From assembly GCA_003184365.1 (NCBI GenBank), contig NKYR01000005.1, forward strand, positions 1-64,000: a stretch of 64,000 nt of DNA, written 5' to 3'. Below, piece by piece: positions 45,725 to 58,240 of the stretch. The notes below the pieces were generated by a model that saw only the letters and a program-made list of their open reading frames with translations, had not been told where the DNA came from and made no database searches. Each line of letters starts with the position of its first letter. Positions within the stretch are counted from its first letter, which is position 1. Origin of the DNA: Evernia prunastri (lineage: Eukaryota > Ascomycota > Lecanoromycetes > Lecanorales > Parmeliaceae). A program made the position numbers and the translations under genes.

Positions 45725-48232
45725 CTAGGATCTTACAAGCCGATCACCCTCCTCCTCCCTCTCGCTCTCACTTTCTTCTTCCTCACTACTTTCTTCCTCA
45801 CTCTCACTTTCCGTCTCCTCCTCCGTACTTCCTTCCTCACTCTCCTCTTCTTCAGCCAGCCAGGCATCTAAGGTCTTATCCTTCCCCCCTCCAACCCCAA
45901 GATTCCCCAATCCCTTCTTCTCAACCGCCTTATCCAACTCCCTCGCCGCAGGCACATCTTTCCTCTCCCCGTAGACTTCCTTTACCGGACCCTCATCCCT
46001 CAGCTTAGCATCCGGTTCTTCCCCTTCCTTAACCCACTCGGGCAAGCTCTCATACCCCATAACACCCTCTGTACCCGCTGCCTCAACGCCGATGACAAGA
46101 CTACTTGAGCCGATCAGAAGACCTTTTCGATTCTCGGATGGAGAGGGTGTGTGTGGGACGGGCTTTGGGGCGAGCAGGAGCAGGGAGGCAAGTTGGGTGG
46201 ACTGAGGATTGGACAGGAGGGCTCGATAGACACGGGTGCGATCTCGGAGGTCGTAGGAGACATCATAGCGCGTTAAATGTAGGATATAGTTCCAGAGGAG
46301 AGGAATAGGATGGGTGGACTCTTGCTTTGGTTCTGGCCCCGACTGATCGGTTGATTGCGGCGTGTGAGGGTCTTGCCAGCCATTCTCTTCAGCTGGGGTT
46401 GCAACGTAAAGTGAAGCATCCTCGACACCTTGGCTTGACGGAGCGTCTGGTGCTTCTTCTCTTTGGGCTGGAGTGGTATCAAGAAGATAATGCAGATAGA
46501 CCTTGGCAGCGAGAAGGACAATTTGCAGCTTAGCTGCCTCAGACTCGTCGGCAAAACCTTTGGCAAGAATGCGGAGAACGTCGGGGGCAATATTTTCTTC
46601 TTCTGGTAAACCTGAAAACTCGCCAACGAGCCAGACAATGGTTGCTCTGGCTTCAGGGTTTGTCGTAGTATCTAAACTCTTCGCCAACCTGATCACTGTT
46701 TGCACGTGCGCTTGCGGATCTTGCTGGATCAGATGACGTATTACTGTCAATGATTCGGCTACAAGGTTTCCATCTTGGCTTGAAAGTTGGCTTAGTAGAA
46801 GCTGTAAGCATCGCCTCGAAGCCGCGCTCTCGCTTTGGGCACATCGTCCGATGGCCCGCACACTTTCTTGCACCAGTGCAGTATCCGTAGCTTGCGTGAA
46901 ATGCTCCAACTCGCTTAAGATCATCTCTTTGATGAGTAGCTCGCAGTGCGGGAATATCAAGGTCAAAATCTCGAACTTGAGGCGCGAAATATCTGGAGAG
47001 TCTGTAGCTCGCACTAGGAAATGGCCCGCGTATCTGACAAACGACTCTGGTCGAACTAGGCAGACAGCGACGATATTGTTCATTGCAACGTGTTGAATAT
47101 CTTGTGGAGCTCTCAACAAGGCCACCAGGGGTCCAATTGCAGCGTCGATATACTCAGTGGTACCGAGATAGAGGAAGCAGCGAGTCGTCGACACAATTAC
47201 CGCAGAATTCCGGCTTGACAGCAAAGGCTTGCAGGCTTTGAGGAAAATCTCCAAATCAGGATCCAGCATTTGGACTTCTTCTCCGGAACTGTCGTCCTCT
47301 TGCTCACTGACGTCGTCCTCATAGAAACTTTTGCTCTTACCCTTCTTCACCTTCTTAGTCCGCACCGGAAAGCACCTGCGTGCGTAAAATGTCAAAAGCC
47401 TCAAAGTAGCAAGCTGGCCCCACTCGTCCATGTCAACCAGCTTCCTGACAAGTCCTCTGTAATGTTTGTGAATGAGATCTATGCGATCCGGGCAAACCTC
47501 CAGGAATGCAGTGACTGCAGGCCCTACCACATAGTATTGCTTGTCTCCAAGCAGATTTGAGACGTAGTCCAGGAGTTGGGGCAGAGTATTGGGATCCAAT
47601 CTATAGCACTTTGGTATTGCGAGAGCAGCGGCCTTCCGCACGATGGGACTCATATCTGCACAGCCTTTCTTTATTCCGAGAGAGACTATCTGGCTGATGA
47701 CAGGTACCTTGATGCCAGACATGACTCGTAGCGCCATTGCACGAACCTGCGGGCTTTGATCACTGAGAGACTTCTGTATGGTATTAATGGAGAGCAACGC
47801 AAGGTCCGGCTCTGACTCCGCATAATGCAGGAGATAAATATAAACGAGCTTTTTGATCTCGATATTTGGACTGGCAACATTTTTTACTACTGCCGAAAAG
47901 AAAGGAAGACAGGGTTTAGAACGGTACATCATCTGTACTTCCAATATCAGAGAATGACCCGGTTTAAAGGTGGCGAAAATCCTACGCTGATGACCTTCCG
48001 CAGGCCTTCCAGGATTTCCCTGTCATTACGGCTGTCCAGTAGTTTCTTCGTTTGGGCAAAAGGCAAGTCTCTGTTTGAAGGGCGGGAATTGACAGTTCTT
48101 GCAGAGCCAGCAGACTGTGCAGCCTCCAGTGTCAATTCGCGTGCTGGGGTCAGAATCAGCCCTGCTGGTATCAGTGAGTTCATGATCCAAACCTGTATCC
48201 AGCATGGATGATATCTTCGAGATCGATTCCAT
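45725..48232 (-). CDS. APL6: AP-3 complex subunit beta
   Basis: Large adaptin of the AP-3 coat that sorts cargo from Golgi/endosomes to the vacuole. Exons 48232-48193, 48143-47986 and 47932-45725 give 801 residues. Splicing assembles the family N-terminus MESISKISSMLDT-ARELTLEAAQ, followed by KKLLDSRNDREILEGLRKVI and MMYRSKPCLPFFSAVVKNVAS. The trunk is made of HEAT/ARM-like helices, with EIKKLVYIYLLHYAE and GDKQYYVVGPAV as landmarks. After about residue 575 it becomes a Pro/Gln/Ser linker, and it ends in a very acidic Glu/Ser hinge that is typical of AP-3 beta. The C-terminal ear seems absent, as in many fungi. It is divergent from the 48619 gene. Confidence 0.94.
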
Positions 48233-48618
48233 GGCTGCTTTTGATGGGAGAGATGGCCTCCAATGCTTCGCTCCTTCCCAAAGATTGATATTTCAATATC
48301 CACCTATCAGTAGTACTGCTTAGTAAAATCGAAGGTAACTCCCATTGGCTGAGAGTGGTAAGTCTTGGCACCAAGATGCACCAAAGAATGACGAGCATAA
48401 TAGTATAAGTTGCGTATGCAACCACAAATTGCAAAATCTAAACATTTGACTGACGATCCAGTTCCGGGTCCTATTCTACTATTCAATCAGATAAGAAGCA
48501 GCTTTGATTCCTGAACAGCCAGCCCGCATGATGGCGACATCACACAAGATTCCCACCTTTCCCCGGTCAATACGTTCATTCTGAAAACAGGTCGAGAGAC
48601 CGAGCAAAGCATCTCAAG
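48233..48618. promoter_or_regulatory. Divergent promoter region, AP-3 beta / 48619 gene
   Basis: 386 bp separate the two start codons. No specific motif assigned. Confidence 0.4.
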
Positions 48619-49335
48619 ATGCCTCATCCCCATAGTCCTATAGCATTAGCGCCAATGCCATGCACAGACTTCATCAACTTCATACTACGCCACCACACAT
48701 CGCCCACAGCTCTCATCATCTGCTCCACTCGCGAAGCTTTCCTCGAAGAATTACAAGCTTGTATTAACCATTTTCATCCTGATGATCTGACAGCAGACCC
48801 AAGCAATGAGTCTCCGTCCAACGACAGCAATCCAACACCACACCCTCTCTTAGTCCCAACAATCCATCTCATAGCCAAGTCAAGGTCTGTCAATCTAGCA
48901 TTCACGCCTACATTGCCTCATCTACGAGCGTATTTGGCAACTTACATCCCGAGTCCCGATCCTCCATCGACCGCTTCCACTTTTACCAAGCCAGGGTCGC
49001 AGTATCCAATGCTTGCGGTGTGGGGCTTGGCCAATCTTCACCGCTCGACTGCCGAGCACTCTGCACAGGGCTTGTCCCGCTCTCTTGCTGCGGCTGTTGA
49101 GACGGCGGAACTTCACGGGCAGAGACTGGTGCTGGCGGAGTCGACAGCATTGAGTGGGGAAGTTGAGGATGAGGGTAGTGGCAGTGCAGGGGATCCGTGG
49201 AGGGAGCAAGTGCCGCTTCTGAGTGGGAGCGTACGGTATGGAGGAGAGGACAGGGTGTGGGCTGGAAAAACGGTGGAGGTTGGAAGGGTGGTGGGGCGGT
49301 GGTGTCGGTTTGTCATGGTTGGCGACGAAGGTTGA
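48619..49335 (+). CDS. Unknown conserved-looking protein
   Basis: Uninterrupted ORF of 238 residues. I do not recognise it with confidence. The first part has FINFILRHHTSPTALIICS, a strand-turn-helix pattern that recalls the start of a P-loop or RecA-like fold but lacks a Walker A. The middle holds PMLAVWGLANLHRSTAEHSA followed by a long helix with many Ala; the C-terminal third becomes Gly- and Val-rich. No signal peptide, membrane segment or Cys cluster. An acidic patch (GEVEDEGS) is followed by strand-like segments. A short RecA-paralogue-like DNA-repair factor would fit the general shape, but that is guesswork. The gene ends 87 bp from the end of the convergent F-box gene. Confidence 0.65.
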   Translation: MPHPHSPIALAPMPCTDFINFILRHHTSPTALIICSTREAFLEELQACINHFHPDDLTADPSNESPSNDSNPTPHPLLVPTIHLIAKSRSVNLAFTPTLPHLRAYLATYIPSPDPPSTASTFTKPGSQYPMLAVWGLANLHRSTAEHSAQGLSRSLAAAVETAELHGQRLVLAESTALSGEVEDEGSGSAGDPWREQVPLLSGSVRYGGEDRVWAGKTVEVGRVVGRWCRFVMVGDEG

Positions 49336-49421
49336 GAGAGAAACACCATAGATAAATCGAGATGTAAACAACGCTAAATTGTTGCATGAGAAATATTCTA
49401 TTTAAGAGACTAGAAATATAA

Positions 49422-50939
49422 TCAGAAAGAGACATAGTACTTGCTCAACCCTTGCTTGAAAACATCTTCCGACACAACTTCGTACGGCCCTTCATCTTTC
49501 CCGTAAAGTCCAGTCTGCCCGTAAGGGCCTTTGCTTGAGCGATTCTTATCCGGTGGCCACCTTCCATCAGACGCGGCCTCAGCGATATCCAGGTTGCCAT
49601 GTACGCGATAGCGACGAGGTTCGAAGATCCAGTTGTTGACGAAGATCTCAATGTCCAGTTCTACGCCCTCTTTTTCACGCAGGCTCATGAGAGACCGAGC
49701 TTGTTCAAGAATGTGCCAAAATTTGTTTTTTGCCGTTTCTGATGTCTTTAACGACACCGCATGACGACCACACACGGTACCGGTTCGAATCTGCATTTCG
49801 CCGCTCCAGTTGACGGAGGTTTCGGCGAAGAGGTCCTCGCAGATCGAAGGCAGGGAAATGGACAGGTTCCTCAAGCAAGGGCATTCGAGGATCTTGGGGC
49901 AGAGATGCTGCTTTTCACCACGCAAAGTAGACGGATCCGGATGCTCGAAGCCATTGGCTGTCAGCGGCGAGTGCTCTAAGATTTCTAACGTCTCGTCCGA
50001 AGAGTTGGCGAGGGCCCCGATGCCGTCAATCGTGACTGAGGCGGTACCCGTGATGTGTAGAGTTCGTAGGTTGACCGCCGTATGGGATATGGCAATAAGA
50101 TCGTCATCAGTCAGCGGCATGAAGTTCGATTGCCCGAATATCTTCAATCGCTTGAGCCTACTGAAGTCCACGCGCGGAGAGCTCAGTGGCTTGTTGTCGA
50201 TTTGGTTCGTAGCATTGTCTATCTGTGACTGCTTGAGATCAACGGCTAGGAGCTCCAGCGATGAAATGCTATGGCGGTCTTCGTTTCGGCCGAGCAGCCG
50301 CGACCAGTCTTCCGTACTCCCGTACCTTAACGCAGTCCATGGGAGCGTCACGTAATCCAACTTGGTGCAACGGCGAAGTATTCCGAAGATCATGGCGTTT
50401 GTTTCCGCGCCATAGTACCCGACGAACCAAATCCTGCGCACGCACAATGCCAGAGCCGGGTTGCTCTCGAAGAGTTGGAGCGTCTTTCTCAGGGAGTGGT
50501 AGGGATCACGATAGACGGCAATGCTTGAAGCGTCTTTCTGGACGGTGTGGAGTGTCCGAGACTGCATCCATCTAAACGGCGAAAAGTCAGCTATCGTCAC
50601 AAAGGATGTGGTGTGGCAGCGTGATCACCTTTCGCTTCCTTTCCAACGTGTTATGTATAGATTCCTAAGGGAATACTCGGATGCCCACTGGTGGCATCGT
50701 CGATTGACTTGTCGAATTTCATTGGCAGCAATCCACTTCAGTGTGTCTGCGGGCACCTGGCCTCTGATCACGCGCTGCATTCGTACATCTTGTAGAGGTT
50801 CGGGTGCTTGGCTGAGACCGTAGGTGTATCGCGCATTTTCGTGAATGTTGAATTCCGCGGCTTCTTCGAGGATGGCCGAGAGTAGCTCGTAAGGGAGATT
50901 GTTGATGCTTGCTGGCATGCTTGTGCTTTGTGATGTCAA
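49422..50939 (-). CDS. F-box protein with LRR-like body
   Basis: Two exons, 50939-50629 and 50571-49422, with a 57 bp intron (GTGATC..TTTAG), give 486 residues. Near the N-terminus INNLPYELLSAILEEA is a short F-box-like motif, expected to bind Skp1 in an SCF ubiquitin ligase. A region of strand-helix repeats follows, with Leu spacing like LRRs (LKRLKIFGQ, LRTLHITGT, LETLE-like LEILEHS, LRNLSISL). The C-terminal part has FVNNWIFEPRRYRVHG and ends YYVSF. This is the common fungal F-box/LRR arrangement; the substrate is unknown. Frame and phase agree across the intron. Confidence 0.78.
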
Positions 50940-51855
50940 AGTATGAGACGAAGGAAGTGATACTTGAGAGTCAGTGAGCGCTGGATGTTAGCAAGCATCT
51001 ATGGGGCGTTCAGTCTGGTCTTATATCCCCAGCAAGGCGGGCTTCCAGCTCGGAGGAAGCCCCGCTTGCATCATTTAAGTTATGAAGAGTTTGCAGCATC
51101 ATGGGGTCACTCTGAAATGCTATTAGTCAATCGCTTGAAAGACTACGACATTTTGAATTTTTAAGAAGTCGGCTTGACATAAAATGGGGGTAACAGTATT
51201 CTCGATGATTGGCCGAGGCTCCGGCTCCGGTGTTTAGGTAAGCAGAGGCATCCTTGGCGCTCGGATGACAACATTCGCATAAGGAAACATGCCTCCCGAG
51301 CCTCCTCTATTTTTGACTCGACTACGCTGATTGCTTTGTCGGCGACAAGTTGTCGCCGATTTAGATGTTGGAGCATCTATTCACTCTCGAGAAGTGAATA
51401 ACTTCTATACATCATCCGTCCTTAGGGATAGGGCAGGCATCCTTTGCCATGCGAAAGTTCCAACAGTTCTTCACTCAGGGTCTTGATACTGTGCAACTTT
51501 GAAGATGAAGGAGTAGAATCTCATGAAGGAAACAACAGAGCCTTTTTCTCTGTTTAGGACGGAAACATAATGATATGTTGATAGCTGACACCATCGTGTT
51601 CAAGTCCGAAGAACCATCGTCGAGTTGTTGATGGTCTCACAGCATGAGCAATAGTTCCTGAAAATGGATGACTTGAAAGAGACCCTCAGGTTATCCGGAC
51701 GCTAGAATCTCTCATACCCCTTGGGACAAGTAGCAACACTTATCCTGTACTCCGCTGTCGATGATACGAGAGATCTGCCCTTCACTCCATCTAAGATCCT
51801 CAGCAAAATCCATCTTATCAAGGCCTTTCTGGCCATTCAGGCACCTCTAATAGCA
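50940..51855. other. Intergenic, no gene seen
   Basis: Promoter side of the F-box gene and unique sequence with short ORFs only. Confidence 0.5.
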
Positions 51856-52231
51856 TTATACCATTTTTCCAGCCAGACCTTGCTTTGACCGCAAAGATCC
51901 TCCTATTGCTTTTGCTCGCGCTAGGCGCTTTGTTGACGTGAGGCCAGATCGCTTTGACGATTTGACATCGCTTAGATGTCCTACATCGGCCTCTTGCGGC
52001 TGGACCAAGACAATGATATATGGTTCATGTCCAGCGAATGCCATCGGGTCGACGATGTCTCTTGAATACAGCATCCAAATATCGACTTCGAACCGGGTCT
52101 GGTATGCTGTCGATCCAACTAGACTCCATATGCGAGCCTGAAGGAATATGGTTTTCCAAGTACCAAACCTGACACTCAGTGAGGAGCTCTTTTGCCCCAA
52201 TAAGTCTAAGAGGAGCTAGCTCACTGCTCAC
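51856..52231 (-). pseudogene. Possible gene fragment, unknown
   Basis: Two overlapping minus-strand frames look partly coding: one (52200-51856) contains WSLVGSTAYQTRFEVDIW and YIIVLVQPQEAD, the other (52231-52025) supplies ELLTECQVWYLENHIPSG. They would make sense as one protein only with a frameshift or intron between about 52150 and 52190. No family recognised. It may be a decayed gene or a misjudged exon pair. Confidence 0.3.
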
Positions 52232-53008
52232 GAGGCCAGAGGGTCGATGTGGACCTTTATGATAGTGTACAGGCCGGGGAGCTGCTATTCGCTAGGGTTG
52301 AAGAGACAAGAGGAGTGGATGTAGGTTGTTCGTACCTTCTTGTTTCAGACGGTGAAGATCCAGAGTACTGCTTCCGACGAAGGATAGGGAATAATAATAT
52401 CTTGTTCAAGTTGAACTTAGGGATGGAAAGTGGCAGCTTGAAAAGCATATTTCTGGGGCTGGTGGCGTTGTGTAAATACATCATTGCCTCTTCAGCAAAG
52501 GAAATTTGATGAAACTGAATGAGATGTATCTAAGGTAGTCTCCAACCCAATTATCTCGCACAGTCAGTTCAGTCGACTTATTATAAATGGCCGATCGCGG
52601 GCTTCTTGCATCGCAGTCAATCCTCCGTCTACCACCCAGTCAGGCTGCTCAGCAACACCTTCTAATCCCCACTGCTCGCCTCTGTCTTTACAATAGTTGC
52701 CCCCGGGCTTGATCTCGGCAGGGTCTGGTGAGGAGGAGGTACGTTCCCCTCCGGATCCTGCAACGCCTCCAGCAACAGAGTCCTCAACCACCAATACTCC
52801 GAAATCTAAAAGTCCCCCATCAGCCACCGCAGGCCGTGTTACTCTGCGGATACAATTACTCACCCATTCCACAATCAAATCCTGCCTGTGTGATTTCGGA
52901 GTCAGTATGAATCTTCCATATTCAGACTGCGTATGTTTCATTTCTGTGACAGGGTCTGCGACTCAAGACGCGGCGTGAATCAGGCAAAGATGGCTCGGAA
53001 AAGGCAAC
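52232..53008. other. Intergenic, no convincing gene
   Basis: ORFs of 75-125 codons on both strands lack recognisable features. The minus-strand ORF 52941-52564 follows the 53317-53009 ORF but cannot be joined to it in frame at the available splice acceptors. Confidence 0.4.
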
Positions 53009-53317
53009 TCACTCCCAACCACACGCTCTCGACAGTTGACGCACGAACTTGTAATTCTCATCGTCGCTTTCCAGAGTGTCGATGAGGTGCTCTTGGGCAG
53101 GTATGGCCCCACAGTGTCGGATGCAGTCCTCGATTTCGATGAAGACCTTGGCCTCCGTCAGGTACGGCCGGAAGTCCTGAACCATGTGGCTGGCGACCCT
53201 GATGGCCAGCTTGTAGGCGGGTTCCTCGATCTTGCTGGCGGAACGAGTAACGAATGGGCGGAGGGGTAGGGGCGACAGGGGTGAGCCCAGGGTTAACGTG
53301 GGGACGTCGTCGCTCAT
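53009..53317 (-). CDS. Small unknown protein
   Basis: Single-exon ORF of 102 residues from the ATG at 53317 to TGA at 53009. The N-terminal part is Pro/Leu/Ser-rich; the remainder looks like a compact helical domain (EEPAYKLAIRVASHMVQDF, then EDCIRHCGAIPAQEHLIDTL). The last codons overlap a GTGAGT that could be a donor, in which case a few C-terminal residues would change. Codon use looks coding and the ORF has good balance of charged residues. No family recognised. Confidence 0.5.
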   Translation of the reverse strand: MSDDVPTLTLGSPLSPLPLRPFVTRSASKIEEPAYKLAIRVASHMVQDFRPYLTEAKVFIEIEDCIRHCGAIPAQEHLIDTLESDDENYKFVRQLSRACGWE

Positions 53318-54282
53318 GTTTTTTTATCGACACCGCTGAACGATAGGTTTGGATGCGGTACTGATTTTGAACGACTTTTTTCCATTTGAAGTGGTACCTG
53401 GAGACCTTTTTTGTAGTTACTGTGGCACGAAGATATGGAAAGTCATGCGGAGGAATAGACGATAATGTTTATTTGAGAAAAATAAACAATTCCGGATACA
53501 GCGTGTGGCACCCTCTTCCTGCAACCCATTTGAAGTATTAGCCAGTTCATGTTGATAGGAAACACCAATGGCAAAGCTCGCGGTGGAGGACTTCCAAGAA
53601 TTGCACAGGACTAGCGCTGCTCCAAGTCAGTCAGGTCCACAAACGAAAACCACCTGCCGCCGATGAGATATCTGCACCTCCAATTGAGTATGGTCCTTTC
53701 CCGTCCATATTTTCGTTTCCTTGGAGCCATCGCGACCATTACTTGGCTTGATCATTCGAAGTCTCAAGTGACGGACCGCCGTCAATGTACCATCCCAGAG
53801 GCAAGCGAGTCGTAGAAAGCCATGCTTGGACTCTGATGGGATTCTCTACATCTCCCCACTTTGAGTCGTCAGTCTTACTTGCTGCTTGAACACTGAAGCC
53901 ACATTTGAATGCTCCGTGGTGCAGAAATGAATCCTCTTCGTGCAGAGCTGCAAACAGTGTTTCGAATGCGTTCCATTGGCCTCTGTTTTGGACATGGCGC
54001 TAGTCATGGTCAGAGGAAGCTCGAATCGTGGTCGCTGGAATATTAATGACATCGCGAAGACTGCTCATTCTCTTCAGCACCGTCCACACGTCTTCGCTGA
54101 TCCGAAAGACCTTGCTGCGTTCAGATCCCATGGCACCATTTCGAGTGACTTGTTTATAGATAAAAAGCCACATTCTTTCCACATTATGTATAGTGCAGAT
54201 TTGCAAAGGACATCAAGTCCCAGATTGATTGAAGGACATGGGTTGTACGCTCAACAGGGTCCATAAATGACTTGAACGAGAG

Positions 54283-54545
54283 TGAAAGCCGATGAAATTA
54301 CGTTTGAGGCATGAAGCTTGTAGGTGAGGTGTATATAAAATAGAATGATCATGAGCTGATATCCATCTAGCCTTACTCTTTTTCACAGACAATACAGCAA
54401 CCAAGGTTTGAAACAATATTGACGCGTCCACGGTTGCGACATGCCTACCTTCCAAATAAGAGTACCGATACGCGTCAAAACAACGTGCGTGCCAGCTATT
54501 AGAGTACAAGAGGACTTCAATTCACAGGAACTCTGTTGTCGACCA
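54283..54545. repeat. Diverged repeat, copy 1
   Basis: Shares roughly three quarters of its bases, in the same order, with 56957-57210, including GTTTGAGGCATGAAG, CGACATGCCT-like and GTACAAGAGGACTTCA blocks. The minus-strand frames of the two copies give related peptides (WHARCFDAYRY / WHARCSNVYRY). Confidence 0.75.
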
Positions 54546-56956
54546 CGTGAAAATAGGGTACGAACAGGGGTGGGCAGAGAAAAATTAAAAAACGAAGAAT
54601 ATCGCCCTCTTAAGCTTTTATATCAAGACTTATTAAATATACGTACGCCAAGCGACTCGGCTAGGAATATACATGGAAAAGGCTGGATGTGGCTATGATC
54701 ATTTACAAGCTAACGATGGCATGTCGATTTAAAGTAAACATAGATAGTATTCTATTCATACTGCATTACACAACTGATACCCACATGGTTTAGACCCTGA
54801 CATCTCGAGATGTCTGATATCGTCCTCGAGGGGTTTAGGTGACCGCCAGTCGTCACACGCTACTAAGTCCCTGACCGTTGAGGACCTCGTCATAGCTTCT
54901 CTCAGTCCTCCAAGCGATTCAACTCTCCTAAAGCTCTAATTTCCAATCGAAACAGTGACTGGATGAAGATTTCAAGGAAAGGTAGCCCACAGGAGCCTTC
55001 CCAAACTTCCAGTTCTGCCTTCCATGGAAGCGGTGTGATTCCTCGAGACTTGGGGGCAGGTATATAAGGCGGGTGCAGTCTCTCAGTCTTCCGATTTCTC
55101 TTGGTCTTCTGGTTGATCCTGTTGGCAAGCTCTCCTATTTTAGCAAGATCGCCCGAACGGCAATTTCTTTCCGGTAAGCACGACCTTGGTGCTGAATGAA
55201 ATCTCAAGAGAGAACTCTGGTGCGGCTACCCTTTGGTTTGGCAGGAGCGATGTATGTCTTGCATGTCGATGAAGTTACAATGCGTTTCCAGATAGTCAAG
55301 GTCTCTCAGAATGTAAAAGCATGTTTGGAAAACGCTCTTATAGAGCGTTCTTTAGCAATGGCAGGATCTCTGCTTGGGCGTTGTCCAACAGTATCACACC
55401 GGGACAGTGGGTGTGCAAAGCTCAAGGACGCAAGACAACATTTGATGGGCTGCGACTTTATCAATGAAAGCATGTAGCTGTTCAATCGAGACTTCGCTGG
55501 ACGAGCGGTGGGAATCACGTGGTGGGACCATGCGTACCTTCCTTGCAAAAGATACAAATTGGCTGGATCCTAAACCCGTCATACACCTGCCACAACAATG
55601 AAACCATTGACCTCTTTCTCGACCCAAAAGCAGGTGCTATCCCAGCAGTAGTAGTAGCGTAACTACATAAACAATTCTCGCCCCCAAAACATTTCTTCCT
55701 TCTTCATCTTCCCAACTACATCTTCCATCCCTCCAGAACAGCCCTCAATGCTATTAGCAATAGCATTTTGAGATTCAACATGCTTATGTTTCTGCCACAT
55801 CATCGATCAAAATCTTCGTGATGCCTTGCCGAAGTTGCAGCCATGTCTGCTCAGCCCATGTCACTGTCTTGTTGTTGCAGGCTTCACGCACAATACTGTG
55901 TACAGTCTCTCCAGATTAGCCACTCTTGAAATAGGACTGATGCATGGTCACCTACAGTAGCCTCCTAGCTATCGAGCTCTCCGCCGCCGCCAGCGTCTGC
56001 CTTCCTCCTGACCCTCCTCTTGATCATCCTCTCCCTCCTCCTCCTCCCGTGCCATTCCAAGCCATCCCAAGCCATCCCACCTCGTTCCTTCGGCACCTCC
56101 GCCTACATCCAGCGAGACACCTTTGGCACACATGCTTCTCATCTTGCTCTGGCCTGCATTTGTTCAACACGTCTGACAACCTCCCGAACTTCCCAATCTT
56201 GCCCTCTCAGCTCCCTACATACCTATACAAGCGGAGCAGTACTGCTTCCATCAGCAATACCACTTGCAGGCTGCAGAGACTTGGAAGACTTCTTCTTAGT
56301 CGAACTCAGACCGTGCTGACCGGTGAAGCCTGAGGATCTCCTTTGTCGAGCAAACCGTTCGGCAACAGCGGAAACTGCACGCAACTGTCATCATTGTTCA
56401 ATCGAAGGCTCCTGATAAAACCGGCATAGGCTAGCAGCAGCTTCAAGCAAGTTACACGTCGTTTTCAAAGGCCAGTGATAGTGTTCCCTTCGTCCTGCCC
56501 CCAGCAAGTTTTCCTATGTGCTTTTTTCCCTTTCCTTTGCGGTCATGTTCGCTCGAGGACTCAATGATGATCCCAAGTGTCATCCTTGTGGGAGCCCAAT
56601 GTATCGTTTGGGTCTCGATGATTAAGTTTCTTGGAGTGCCTGAGATGAGAGGAAGAGGACGACACGGTTGAAATATTTGAGGCGGGCTTTTGCTAATTAG
56701 TGTTTTTGGGGCAAAGTTTGCGTCGTCCCAACATTTTTCGCCAAGCCAACTTTATCCTCTATCGCCACCTCGCGAGTTAGAAGAAGGATGATGGGATTCG
56801 TGTGGGTAGAAGAGGATGTTATTCTATGATGGAGGAAGCCTGGATATACCCCCCGCTATGACTAAGCAGCTGCTAGAGACTTCAGGCTGCACCTGCCAAC
56901 TGAGAGCCTTGTGTAGTATAGCTGTGCTTGGCAGAGAATTTGACGATAGTGAAAGC

Positions 56957-57210
56957 AAGACCAATGAATAAATGTTTGAGGCATGAAGATTGTACGTCAG
57001 ATGTGTATAAGATAGAATTTTCGTCAGCTGAGATCCATCTACACTTTATAACAGCTAAAGAAACCAACATTTGACACAATATTGTCGTGTCCACCGTTGT
57101 GACATGCCTTCCTTCTCGATGAAAGTACCGATACACGTTGGAACAGCGTGCATGCCAGCTAGAGTACAAGAGGACTTCAGTTCACAGGAAACCCTATTGT
57201 CAATGGGAGG
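56957..57210. repeat. Diverged repeat, copy 2
   Basis: Second member of the pair described at 54283-54545, same orientation, about 2.7 kb away. Here the minus-strand sequence just upstream adds a frame with VRVTLDTGADLSKLQIP, an aspartic-protease-like motif, which copy 1 lacks. Confidence 0.75.
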
Positions 57211-57381
57211 TTGACACTTCCTTTGCAAATCTCTCGTCCTTAGCCACATTTTCTCCTCGCGGATAAACGATAAAGGGTCGAGATAAGGCGCTTGATAGTG
57301 GTGAAGTGGGATTTGCAATTTACTAAGATCTGCTCCGGTATCTAGGGTCACTCGTACGTTACGGTTAGCCTCACCAAAACT

Positions 57382-57422
57382 GTACCTAAGGTAGGTAAGA
57401 TAGGTAGGTACCTAGGTACCTT
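57382..57422. repeat. TAGGTAGGTACC simple repeat
   Basis: Degenerate tandem TAGG/ACCT units forming a near palindrome, AGGTAGGTACCTAGGTACC. Confidence 0.7.
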
Positions 57423-58240
57423 TCAATACAATACAACTCTATCAATACAACACAGATTTGAATAAATCTTGAGCTTTCGGAAATCGCATTCTACGCCAAA
57501 CTATTTCCTTACAAAGCGGTGGAGCGAAAGATTGCAAATCCGTGCTCATATTAAGGTCCTTTGGGGAATGGACACCCCCACTTTTAAAATCCGGAGGCGT
57601 GACATCCACTCTACGGCCAATCAAGCAAAAGACGGCGACGTTATTATTATTTCAACTTATCCCTAGCACTTTGGCTAGACGGTTCATCGGGCTCGAATAG
57701 GTCTCAGACGGCGTCACATTTAAGAATTCTAAGCCTCACCTAAAAGGTCCAGTACCATGTTGTAGACCTAGGATTTTGAGGGTACCAGAGATGATTTGCG
57801 ACCTAACGGAGTTGCTTGGAAATCTTTTGCCGCCTAGGGGGCTGCAGGTGGCGGTTCGTTCTTTGACTGGCCGTATCTTAGTGGACTTGCTGCGCAATCT
57901 TGCCCAAATAGGTTTAGCATTGGTCGAAGATCGGATTTTGCGCGGAAGAAGCCAAAAAATCTGGGCAATATGTGTGACGTCGAGGATTAGCTTTCAGAAG
58001 TACTAAACTAGTTGCATACATAACTCTCACCCTTGGGTGCGGTACGTTGCATGTCAGAACCGGTCTCAATACCTTTCGATTATAAGAATGCCCTTCTTCA
58101 CCATTACTACATTTTCTTTCACTGACTCTTCAAGTGTACGAAATCCTCTAACATTATCAGGCTTCCAATTCCTCAGCCTTGTCCCGGTCTATACTTACCT
58201 GATTCGGTCAATCGCTAAGCAGATACTGCTGACAAAGATG

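Larger units (their letters stand above)
53318..58240. other. Gene-poor accessory stretch
   Basis: Nearly 5 kb without a supportable gene. ORFs of 60-130 codons occur on both strands, none with a domain. It contains two diverged copies of a repeat (54283-54545 and 56957-57210), a retropepsin-like DTGAD fragment on the minus strand at about 57320-57351, and a TAGGTAGGTACC-type simple repeat at 57382-57422. Confidence 0.6.

Noticed and set aside
49600..49800. Further GTTCGAA-type B-box matches
   Set aside because: They fall within the F-box coding exon and lack tRNA structure.
52564..53317. Joining the 53317-53009 ORF with the 52941-52564 ORF into one 225-residue protein
   Set aside because: The GTGAGT donor and the available acceptors put the second ORF out of frame; the join would stop after a few residues.
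54902..55627. Possible multi-exon minus-strand gene
   Set aside because: ORFs 55207-54902 and 55627-55394 have some coding look, but I could not join them in frame or recognise a domain.
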